A stretch of 41,297 nucleotides of DNA, taken from Spirosoma fluviale. GTDB lineage: Bacteria > Bacteroidota > Bacteroidia > Cytophagales > Cyclobacteriaceae. The notes under the pieces are model-generated. The model ran no database searches. It saw only the letters and a program-made list of their open reading frames with translations, and was not told where the DNA came from. The first letter of the stretch is position 1. The number at the start of each line of letters is the position of its first letter. The stretch is taken from contig CAMCBC010000004.1 in NCBI GenBank assembly GCA_945872775.1, positions 1 through 41,297 on the forward strand, given 5' to 3'. The position numbers and the translations under genes are program-made. Positions 9,304 to 18,154 of the stretch are shown here, one piece after another.

Positions 9304-9334
9304 TTGACAACACTGATAAAGTGTTTGGTATAAT
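9304..9334 (+). promoter_or_regulatory. Putative promoter upstream of STAND NTPase with dyad in an elongated spacer
   Basis: TTGACA (9304-9309), 19-bp spacer, TATAAT (9329-9334), with inverted repeat AACACT-GATAA-AGTGTT (9309-9325) in the spacer. Caveat: Bacteroidota primary sigma usually uses TTG/TAnnTTTG. Confidence 0.35.
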
Positions 9335-9400
9335 TCAATTATTTAGTTGTCCTATTTAGTTATCAAGTATAGCAAAGTATTCAAATCCAAGATTTAATTT

Positions 9401-12400
9401 ATGGAGAATTTAAATTCCCAGAATGATGCTTTAGGAAGTACTACCGGGCCATTGGCAGGAAGAAACCGTCAGGTTTTTGATATACTTAGTTTATTTCAAT
9501 CCTCCCAAATGGTTGGGTTGTTTGGAGAGATGGGATCTGGAAAAACCACCCTTATCAAAAAAGGGTTGATCCCAGAACTGGAAAAAGGATTTTTAGGAAT
9601 TGCAGGTAGGAAATGGAAATCTGTGACGATACGTCCGGGTATCACTCCGTTAGAGAATTTATCCGCTGGCATAGCGCAACTGGGTTTGAATCAAGGAAAG
9701 CAAAAACTAGAGGATGAAGTATTTCTTACTGAATCCATGCGTCTGTCTAACGAAGGGTTAAAAAATGCTTGCCTTCAAAAAGAATCTCAAAAAAGTGACT
9801 TTAATGCATTGCTTGTCATCGATAATTTTGAGGACCTTTTTGAGTTCAGAGAGGTGTCTCAAAACACCTCCGAATGGGATGAAATTGTAAAAAGTTTTAT
9901 TCAAAACATTACCAAGTGTGCCAGCTATTCATCCATTCCGGTTTACTTTTTGATTGTTTTGAGAGCCGAGTACATGTCCCGGCTTTTTGAATACCGCCAC
10001 TTTTACGAGATCGTATCCGCTTCTCAATACAACCTACCCCAATTTAGAAAAACTGAATTTACCGAGGTAATCAAAGCCATTTTGCAGCCTTCAAAAATGA
10101 CGATGCATAAGGATGGAGTTGATTATTTATACAATGAGCTGGGAAAAGACCTCAAAAATTTAACCTTGTTGAAATATTACCTCAACGAGGCAGTTGAAAC
10201 TACAGCAACTAATTCCAAAGAAGAAATTGCATTGGAAGTATTGCTTCAGATATCAAGTGGATCCCTTTACGCAAAAAAGCTTGAGTTGTTTTTCTCCACT
10301 TGTAGTGAGGTAAAACAAAGATTGATTGAAAAATTGTTCAAGCAAATCACCGTGACCGAAGAAGGTTCTAGGCTCAGCAAACCTATTCGTGTCGACCATT
10401 TTTTGAAAGTGACGGGGTCTCAGCTTCAGGAGCTAAGTCCGTTGCTTCAATCCATTCAGCATTCCTTCCCCTTGCTTTTGGATGTACTGCTTCCATTCCA
10501 GGAACGCTTGGAAGTCAAAAACCATTCTTTGATCTCGGTAGCCTCAGTTATTGATGTTAAGAACGAACAATTTATCCCTCATTGGCCTCGTTTAGTAGAA
10601 TGGATCAAAGAAGAAAAAGATTCCCAAGATTTATACAAGAGGCTTAGTGAAAAGTCGATTCTTTTTGATAAAGGATTGACAGATTACATGAAACCACCAG
10701 ATCTTGATTTGGCACTCAGCTGGTACGAGCAGCAGAAGCCGGATGAATTGTGGTCCAACCAGTTTGACTCAAATCACCACCGAACCATTGCCTATTTACT
10801 GACTAGCAAGGTGAAATTTCAAGATGAGATTTCAAAGAAAGAGCTAGACCAAAAAAATAAAATTAAGTCTCTTTATAAATGGGCTTCAATTATAGGTGTT
10901 GTTGTTATTCTTGTTGTCCTTGCGGTTTTTGGATTGTATTTAAATGCCGAGAACCAAAAGACCCTAGCCCAAAAGCAACGAGAGATAGCGTTTAAGGAGA
11001 CCGAAAAAGCGAAAAAGGAAAAGATTCGTGCAGATGCTGCCCGTGAAGATGCTATCGAAGCTACCGATCAGGCGCTGAAAAATGAGCAATTGGCCAAAAT
11101 ACAAAAATTGCGTGCGGATGAAGAGAAAAATAAAGCTCAAGAAGCTACTAATTATGCTTTGGAGCAGCAAAAAATTATCAAAAAGTCCAATGATGAACTG
11201 AATCTGAAGGAAAAGGAACTAAAAATAAATGTAGCCAATTTGGTTGTTTCCGATTCCCTTAAGGCTATAGCAACGAAACAAGCTCAAAATGCAAGGAATT
11301 ATCAGGAAACATTGAATGCTGTCCTAATTTTGAGAAACCAAGTTCAAAAGAAGGATTACCAAGCAGATGAGTTGCAAAAACTTCTGAAAGAGGTAGATCT
11401 AGTCTATTCAAATTACAAAAAAGCAACCTTGGAATTTAAGGAAGCAAATCTTCCCAACAACGACCTTTACCAGGTGATGTTGGATATCCGAAAAAAATTA
11501 CTCGACCAGGGAACTATCGACGGGATTCCTACTGATTTGTATTCCATGAAAAGTGGATTGCGAAAAATTAGAGTGTCCTCATCTGGAACAATTGCTGCAG
11601 GTGGGGATGATGGGGAACTTCTTTATTCCAAACAAGCTCTTGGACAAGGGCCTGTTGCGCTGACCAAATCGGTTCCTTTCCGAGGTGATCGTATCCGTAG
11701 CCTAGATTTTCTCAACGATAAGGATCTCATTATTGGAACGGTAAACGGGAAGTTGCACCAATTTAACACCGCAACAGGGGTAAATAAACCGCTGGAAGTG
11801 GGGCTGGTTGCCAATCAAATCGTGGAACAAGTAGTTGTTGCTTCCAAGGTAGCATTTTTGCTAGTAGGTGGAGAAGTAATGAAGGTAATGCCAAGTGATC
11901 TCTCCAAAACTACCAAAGTAGCCAACCTATCCGCTAAGAATCTATTCAAATTTAATGAGGAGAAATTACTTGTGGTGAGCAAGGACAATACGCTCGTGCT
12001 ACTCGATGTCGCCTCACTTCAATGGCAGCCCCTTGCGACTGACCTAAAGAAAAACACAATTACAGCTGCTTTTAGTTCAGGAGGAAATTTATTTTTGGGG
12101 ATGGAAGATGGCCAAATCGCCATTTGTAAATCCTTAAAATTAGGGAATGTAATTAGTGTGAAAACCGATTTGATTATACAACCTCACCGAACACGAATTA
12201 CAAGTTTGGCCTTTGATGCCAGTTCGAATAAACTCTTTTCTGCAAGCCTTGACCAAACTGCCAACATATTTGATCTCAATTTGAAAAAGGTGAACCCTGA
12301 CTACGTTGGGATTCATAATTTTAAAATTGAGGGCTTTGACAAGTGGATTTGGGACTTTGCATTGGTTCAAATAGGTAAAGTGAAGACTTTATTGACTGTA

Positions 12401-12481
12401 GATGAAAGTGGAGAACTTAAATCATGGCAAACAGGAGCGGAAGTGCTCTATGATGAGTTATTTTCTTCGAGCAACAAGTAA
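9401..12481 (+). CDS. STAND-type NTPase (nSTAND1-like) with TM helix, coiled coil and C-terminal WD40 repeats
   Basis: 'GPLAGRNRQVFDILSLFQSSQMVGLFGEMGSGKTTLIKKGLIPEL' (P-loop) and 'NALLVIDNFEDLFEF' (Walker B); TM 'WASIIGVVVILVVLAVFGLYL'; charged coiled coil; WD40-type 'HRTRITSLAFDASSNKLFSASLDQTANIFDLN'. Confidence 0.85.
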   Translation: MENLNSQNDALGSTTGPLAGRNRQVFDILSLFQSSQMVGLFGEMGSGKTTLIKKGLIPELEKGFLGIAGRKWKSVTIRPGITPLENLSAGIAQLGLNQGKQKLEDEVFLTESMRLSNEGLKNACLQKESQKSDFNALLVIDNFEDLFEFREVSQNTSEWDEIVKSFIQNITKCASYSSIPVYFLIVLRAEYMSRLFEYRHFYEIVSASQYNLPQFRKTEFTEVIKAILQPSKMTMHKDGVDYLYNELGKDLKNLTLLKYYLNEAVETTATNSKEEIALEVLLQISSGSLYAKKLELFFSTCSEVKQRLIEKLFKQITVTEEGSRLSKPIRVDHFLKVTGSQLQELSPLLQSIQHSFPLLLDVLLPFQERLEVKNHSLISVASVIDVKNEQFIPHWPRLVEWIKEEKDSQDLYKRLSEKSILFDKGLTDYMKPPDLDLALSWYEQQKPDELWSNQFDSNHHRTIAYLLTSKVKFQDEISKKELDQKNKIKSLYKWASIIGVVVILVVLAVFGLYLNAENQKTLAQKQREIAFKETEKAKKEKIRADAAREDAIEATDQALKNEQLAKIQKLRADEEKNKAQEATNYALEQQKIIKKSNDELNLKEKELKINVANLVVSDSLKAIATKQAQNARNYQETLNAVLILRNQVQKKDYQADELQKLLKEVDLVYSNYKKATLEFKEANLPNNDLYQVMLDIRKKLLDQGTIDGIPTDLYSMKSGLRKIRVSSSGTIAAGGDDGELLYSKQALGQGPVALTKSVPFRGDRIRSLDFLNDKDLIIGTVNGKLHQFNTATGVNKPLEVGLVANQIVEQVVVASKVAFLLVGGEVMKVMPSDLSKTTKVANLSAKNLFKFNEEKLLVVSKDNTLVLLDVASLQWQPLATDLKKNTITAAFSSGGNLFLGMEDGQIAICKSLKLGNVISVKTDLIIQPHRTRITSLAFDASSNKLFSASLDQTANIFDLNLKKVNPDYVGIHNFKIEGFDKWIWDFALVQIGKVKTLLTVDESGELKSWQTGAEVLYDELFSSSNK

Positions 12482-12557
12482 AAAAATATAGAATTAAAAC
12501 CTATTTAGATCATGTATTTTGTTTTTGATTACCCTACATCAACTAAATTTTTAAAGG

Positions 12558-15236
12558 ATGAGTAAGGGATTTTCTGTGGATTTGAATGCTATTAAATCCC
12601 AAATCACCCAGCAATTAGAGGTGAAGGGTTTCCTTTTTCTGATAAAAACAGAAGATCATTTTTTTGACGATTGCCTCGTAAAGAAACTCATCGATACGAA
12701 TTTATTCGCTTCCAAAGGTTTGAAAAAGGACCTTTCTGAATTGAATGCTTTCAAAAATGAAGTTCAAACCTTGAATGGATGTTACCTCATCGAGATTCCC
12801 AAAATTACGGATGAGGTCATGGCACATTTGTCAGAACAAGTAACAGGTCAAGAAAAAGAATCTACATCAAAATTAGTGTACCTGCTTCCAAACCAAATTA
12901 CACGCAGATTTTTTGACATTTCAGGTAGAGAATCTTTCATTTCCTCCTGTTTGTTTATTTCCGAGTTAGGTACTGATTTTGCAGCTGAGGTACTTGAGGA
13001 GAGATTAATCACCATTTTTGATAAGCAGCTTACTCCTGACCTATTCAACTTTTTTACAGCAAACAGACAAACTAAATCCATGAGTTTGGGTAAGCTTCTT
13101 TTCTTTGCCCAAATCTTCAAAAACGAATTAATCAAGGGTGGATTTCAAACGTTTGATGAGAGTTCTCTCGCTCAGTTTTTAGACAATATAGGTGCGAAAT
13201 TTCTTTCCGCTGCATCTGTTCAGGTTTCACGAGAGAATCTACAAGCTTTTTTTAGGGCCTTTGTTTTTCAACAAGGCACAAGCGCTATTCCAATTGAATT
13301 AACTCAGGAAGAAATTCAGTCTTTTTGCCAATTGCCCAAAGAACAGCTGGATTTCTTATTGCAGTTAGCAACTTCTGAACAGTATCAAATTTTATCGGAA
13401 AGAGGAGGTGCTTATCGCTTATTTATTCCAGAGTATTCCATGGAATGGAAGGATTTAAAGAGCTGGGTTGGTAATGAAGAAGAAGCGTTCAAACAGTATA
13501 AAGTATTCGAAGCAATAGCACAGGAATATTTTAAAGGCACAGGTTTTCTTCTCGCAAAGGAACGATTGGATCAGGCACTCATCTTGAAGGAGGAAATTTT
13601 CACCACCTATTATTGGGAAGTGAAGTATAAGGTTGATAAAGAGCTATTTTCTAGTTTTCTACTACTTTCTCAAAATTTTCAGGAGGAATTCATTAAAACA
13701 CAGCAGAAGAAGCGGGCCAGTTTGTTGAGAAATTCGGTTCGAATTAGTATTGCAGTGAGTATAGCCTTCTTGTTATCCTCCTTTACTGCGCTATTGGCTT
13801 ATTTGGAACGAAATTCGGCCGTTATCCAGCAGGAACTTGCGATCAAATCAAAAGAAGAAGCAGTAGTAGCTCAGCGTCAAGCAGAAAAGGAGCGATTGGA
13901 AGCAGTTTCCGCTAGGGAAAATGAACAGTCAGCACTTAAAGTGGCACAAGAGGAACGCTTGCTTGCGATTAGTGCCCAAAAGGACGCAGAAGTGCAGCGC
14001 GGCAACGCGCTAGAGTCGTTGAATGCGGCTAAGATAGCAGAGAAAGAAGCCTCTGACGCAAAAGATGTAGCCTTGAAAAATGCAAAATTGGCCAATGATG
14101 CGACAATTGAAGCAAAAATCAATTTTGAGAAAAGTGAAAAGCTTAGGAACCAGCAAGAAGCTAGAGCCACTGCTCTAGAAGCTCTGGGCTATTTTGCCAA
14201 CCGGGATTTTGCGAGAGCCATTGATATGGTGAAAGGTGCCTACCAAAAAAATCTGAGTAATGGAGGCTTCCCCTTGCAATCGGATATTTTTAATGCTTTG
14301 CTAAATGGTCTGAATTCTTCCAAAGTCGCAGCTATGGACATGGATTTGGAATTTCCAGCCAAGCTGTTGGCCTTGTCAAAGAATAAAGATAGGTTGGCTG
14401 TGTATACCATTAATGGGGAGCTTAGGTTGTATGCTACTCAGCCAACCCTAACAGAAAATGCGGTTATCAAAACGGGATACATTAAATCTTTCGAATTTTT
14501 GAGTGACACCCAAATCATCGGAACAGATATTAAGGGTGCACTATTTTTGATTGATTTGACTACGGCCACAATCAGTGACTTGGCAACTAAATTACCGGTA
14601 AGCCAGATCAAGGGATTCTTTAAAGCGTTTGGATCAGCCAATATTTGGGTTGCTAAGCAAGCTGATGGCAGCACTGGCTTTTACCAGTATGAAGAAGCAA
14701 AAGGTTTTATATCCTTGAAAGACGACAAATCCAAGTTGGCTGGGACTGAACTCAATAAGCCTGTTTTTTGGGCAGAAGGCAATGATTTTTACAGGGTCAG
14801 TCTCGCTACAGGGAATCCCGAATTGGTAGTGAAAGCATCAAGTCCCATTCACAGTGCCGCCTGGTCCACAACCCATTCAAGATGGATGTTGGGACTAGAA
14901 AACGGAAATATTTGGAGTGTGGACCCTACCAAACAAAAGACTTCAGAGTCTTTCACTATCCACAGCTCGAAAGTAAGCCAATTGGTAACGATGCCTTATG
15001 CACACGGAACTGAATTGATGTTGAGTACCGGATTCGATGGGGGGTTGATTTTCTTTGTTTTTGACAAAGATATCCCGCTGTCTGCTAGCGCGTCTTCCAG
15101 AGTTAAGTTTCAAGGCCACCGAAGCTGGATCACTGGATTTACTATCGATGAAAAAAAGAAAATAGCCTATTCCATAAGCAATGACCGAACAATTAAGGTC
15201 TGGCCATTGGAAATTAATGAATTGCTTCAAAAATAA
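12558..15236 (+). CDS. STAND-like TM/coiled-coil/WD40 protein lacking a recognisable P-loop
   Basis: Same architecture as the upstream gene: N-terminal domain, TM 'ISIAVSIAFLLSSFTALLAYL', long Ala/Glu/Lys coiled coil, C-terminal WD40 'FQGHRSWITGFTIDEKKKIAYSISNDRTIKVWPL'. No GxxxxGKT/S at the corresponding position. Confidence 0.78.
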   Translation: MSKGFSVDLNAIKSQITQQLEVKGFLFLIKTEDHFFDDCLVKKLIDTNLFASKGLKKDLSELNAFKNEVQTLNGCYLIEIPKITDEVMAHLSEQVTGQEKESTSKLVYLLPNQITRRFFDISGRESFISSCLFISELGTDFAAEVLEERLITIFDKQLTPDLFNFFTANRQTKSMSLGKLLFFAQIFKNELIKGGFQTFDESSLAQFLDNIGAKFLSAASVQVSRENLQAFFRAFVFQQGTSAIPIELTQEEIQSFCQLPKEQLDFLLQLATSEQYQILSERGGAYRLFIPEYSMEWKDLKSWVGNEEEAFKQYKVFEAIAQEYFKGTGFLLAKERLDQALILKEEIFTTYYWEVKYKVDKELFSSFLLLSQNFQEEFIKTQQKKRASLLRNSVRISIAVSIAFLLSSFTALLAYLERNSAVIQQELAIKSKEEAVVAQRQAEKERLEAVSARENEQSALKVAQEERLLAISAQKDAEVQRGNALESLNAAKIAEKEASDAKDVALKNAKLANDATIEAKINFEKSEKLRNQQEARATALEALGYFANRDFARAIDMVKGAYQKNLSNGGFPLQSDIFNALLNGLNSSKVAAMDMDLEFPAKLLALSKNKDRLAVYTINGELRLYATQPTLTENAVIKTGYIKSFEFLSDTQIIGTDIKGALFLIDLTTATISDLATKLPVSQIKGFFKAFGSANIWVAKQADGSTGFYQYEEAKGFISLKDDKSKLAGTELNKPVFWAEGNDFYRVSLATGNPELVVKASSPIHSAAWSTTHSRWMLGLENGNIWSVDPTKQKTSESFTIHSSKVSQLVTMPYAHGTELMLSTGFDGGLIFFVFDKDIPLSASASSRVKFQGHRSWITGFTIDEKKKIAYSISNDRTIKVWPLEINELLQK

Positions 15237-15265
15237 TTGCAGAACCTACAAGGAACTTATACCCT

Positions 15266-18148
15266 ATGAAAAATACCCTCAGTGTCCTCTTTCTACTCTT
15301 TTTGATGGTATGCAGCGCTCCTGCTTTTGCTCAAAACGGAACATGCAATGTCAATACCATAGAAATTAGTACAGATAGCTATGAAATCGGTGATTTTGCT
15401 AGCGTAAAAAGAAACCTCGAACTCTGCGTGCAAAACCAAAGTTTTGGTAACGCTACGGAACTCAATAAGGCAAGAGAATTACTTGCACTAACAGCCATCG
15501 TAGAGGATGATTTGGACAAAGCTAAAGCGTACATCGAACAAATCATCAGCTCAAACAGCAACTTTCTTTCTAGTTACCGAAACATTGTTTTCGATGATAT
15601 TCTTGCTGAAGTGAAACGAGAGAATGTTGGGGTTACAGTCAGTTCGGTTTCCAAAAAAGCAGAAGATCTCAATACTGCACCAGCGACAGTAAAGCTGGTT
15701 ACACAGGAGGAAATCATGGATAGGGGATACAAAGATTTGGTGGATGTGCTTAGTGATCTTCCAGGATTTGATATCAGTAAAACCTTTTCGGGTGCCGGTT
15801 CCAATATTTATCAGATGGGTTTCCGTCAAGAAAATACGGAACGAACCCTATTTATGGTGGATGGAGTTGAAGAAAATGATTTGTGGCTCAACTGGGCCTA
15901 TATTTCTCGGCAATATCCTTTAGCAAATATCAAGGCAGTCGAAGTGTTGTATGGTCCTTCTTCTACCATGTACGGTCCTCGTGCATTTATTGGGGCGATC
16001 AACGTGATCACCTATTCTCCACGAGAGATCCCTGAAGATCATTTGTTGAAGGGAAAGCCTAAAAGCGCAAAACCAAAGAGCTTCTATGCTTATGGCAATG
16101 CACAGGCAGGGAACTTGAATACTTATTCTTCTGACTTGGTTATGGGTTTGCGTGGCAGTGCTGCTGCCTTTCAAGTTACTGGTAGAGTTTACCGTTCGGA
16201 CGAGCATGACATGTCTTCTGCTGAATTTTTCGATTATGCTCCTGATGATATCAATAGCCTGATTTACACAAAAATGAATATGTCAGGCAAAGCGGGTTCT
16301 TATTCCTTTGAGGACTATTTGAAGAAGTTTAACCTTCCAGCGACCCATCCGTACTACACGGTCAACAAGAATGCTACAACAGGGCTAATCACAAGCATGA
16401 ACCTGACGACAGCAGGAATAAATCAAGCGAGAAAGCTAGATAGCATTGCTTATACAAGTAAGGTAAATGGTGCACCAATCGGTTTTTCGAATCATACGGA
16501 CGATTATTTCTTTAGTGCCAAATTGATGGTGGACAACTTTTTGTTCGGTGTTAGGCATTGGAAGCGTACCGAAGGATTTGGTTTGTATCAGGACATTGAT
16601 GCTGCAGGCTCCAGAAATGGTTCCAATTGGTCTCCTGAAAACACTACGGTGTATGCGCAATACGATCGCCAATTGACTGAAAAATTTAGTATATCTAACC
16701 TTTCCAACTTTGCCTTACATCGTCTTGGTAAAGAAACCAATCGTGTCAACTTTGTGGCTTTTGGAGACCCTAGAGCTAATTTGCACTTCGCACATTTACT
16801 GAATCCTGATAAGTTGATAGCTGGTAGAACCTTGGCTACAAAGAACAATACATTTGGAACAGAAATCATAGATTACTCAAGTTATTCCATGTTTAAACAT
16901 GGATGGAAAAATAGGTATTACTATTACGAAGCGCAGCAGTTTAGAAACGAAAGCCGCTTATTCTATGATGGCGAAAGACTTAATTTTTCTACGGGTATTG
17001 ACTTCAGAAGTACCTTAACGCAAGGTGATTATTTGATTTACAACGATTACGACACCAACTATCCGAGTGTAGAAGCCTTTAAAGCAAAACAAGATACGAT
17101 TTCACTGGCTAGAGAATTAGGAATAGTTCCGAACCAGGAAAGAGGAAGTAACATGTTTCCCATTATTGACGTTGGAGCGTTTATTCAAGCGAGCTACACC
17201 ATTGGAGAAAAATTATTCTTAAGTGGTGGTTACCGTGTGGATTACAACCGAATTCGAAGAACTGGTGGTTTCGGATTTGCGAATAGCCCCCGATTGTCTG
17301 TTATTTATAACTCCGAGTACGCCACCTTTAAACTCAACTATTCCAAAGGTCTTCAAAATGTATCCCAGTTGACCCGATACTCCACTGGAGCAGGTAGAAC
17401 CCCTAATCCAAAACTACAGCCTGAATCCATTGACTTTCTTAATCTCGAGTACTTGGGCCATATAGGAAATAGAGGTTTGGGATGGGATGTCAATGCCTTT
17501 GGGTATCTCATTGAAAATGCAGTGGCTTCTTCCACGAGAAATGGGATAAGGCAAAACATCAACATTGGAAAATACCGGACCCTAGGTTTAATGTCAGGGT
17601 TTTATTACAAACCTAAATCTAGGGACTGGAACATTCAGGCCAATCACACCTACTTTTTCCCTCAACTGACAGAAGCTGCAGCAGATGCTGGAATCGAAGT
17701 ACCCGTGCGCTTAGGAGATATTGCAAGTCACCGAGTCAACTTATCTCTAACCAAGCAAACCCACATGGGGATTTTTAGTAATGTTCTGAATTTGCGTGCT
17801 AATTATGTTAGCGAGCGACCAATAGGTAAAAATACTACCTCATCCAAAAATATTGGCTTAGATGGTAAAGGCAGCCCTATCCCTGAGTACCTCATTCTTC
17901 ATGGAAATATAGGATTTAAATTAAAAGCGCTTCCAATTCTTCGTTTGGATGTAAGTGTGGAAAATATTTTAAATAAGAATCTTCTGGACGGTGGTAACCC
18001 TGAATACTATCATCCAGGCCCAAGAGAAGCTTCTGGGACATTTAATATGCCAGGTGGAGTATTAGGAGGAACTTACGGAGATTTAAGTCAGCCATACATT
18101 CCACAAAGACCACGTTTCTTCTTGGTTCGGTTGACTTATTCCCTATAA
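15266..18148 (+). CDS. TonB-dependent receptor with N-terminal TPR-like extension
   Basis: Signal peptide; plug domain 'APATVKLVTQEEIMDRGYKDLVDVLSDLPGFDI...MVDGVEEN...VEVLYGPSSTMYGPRAFIGAINVITYSP'; beta-barrel ending in aromatic 'PRFFLVRLTYSL'. Confidence 0.9.
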   Translation: MKNTLSVLFLLFLMVCSAPAFAQNGTCNVNTIEISTDSYEIGDFASVKRNLELCVQNQSFGNATELNKARELLALTAIVEDDLDKAKAYIEQIISSNSNFLSSYRNIVFDDILAEVKRENVGVTVSSVSKKAEDLNTAPATVKLVTQEEIMDRGYKDLVDVLSDLPGFDISKTFSGAGSNIYQMGFRQENTERTLFMVDGVEENDLWLNWAYISRQYPLANIKAVEVLYGPSSTMYGPRAFIGAINVITYSPREIPEDHLLKGKPKSAKPKSFYAYGNAQAGNLNTYSSDLVMGLRGSAAAFQVTGRVYRSDEHDMSSAEFFDYAPDDINSLIYTKMNMSGKAGSYSFEDYLKKFNLPATHPYYTVNKNATTGLITSMNLTTAGINQARKLDSIAYTSKVNGAPIGFSNHTDDYFFSAKLMVDNFLFGVRHWKRTEGFGLYQDIDAAGSRNGSNWSPENTTVYAQYDRQLTEKFSISNLSNFALHRLGKETNRVNFVAFGDPRANLHFAHLLNPDKLIAGRTLATKNNTFGTEIIDYSSYSMFKHGWKNRYYYYEAQQFRNESRLFYDGERLNFSTGIDFRSTLTQGDYLIYNDYDTNYPSVEAFKAKQDTISLARELGIVPNQERGSNMFPIIDVGAFIQASYTIGEKLFLSGGYRVDYNRIRRTGGFGFANSPRLSVIYNSEYATFKLNYSKGLQNVSQLTRYSTGAGRTPNPKLQPESIDFLNLEYLGHIGNRGLGWDVNAFGYLIENAVASSTRNGIRQNINIGKYRTLGLMSGFYYKPKSRDWNIQANHTYFFPQLTEAAADAGIEVPVRLGDIASHRVNLSLTKQTHMGIFSNVLNLRANYVSERPIGKNTTSSKNIGLDGKGSPIPEYLILHGNIGFKLKALPILRLDVSVENILNKNLLDGGNPEYYHPGPREASGTFNMPGGVLGGTYGDLSQPYIPQRPRFFLVRLTYSL

Positions 18149-18154
18149 CCGCTA

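Noticed and set aside
10964-11170. Repetitive-looking charged coding stretch in the STAND gene and the similar stretch at ~13800-14170
   Set aside because: Considered as DNA repeats, but these encode heptad-type coiled coil of biased composition; no true nucleotide repeat unit found.
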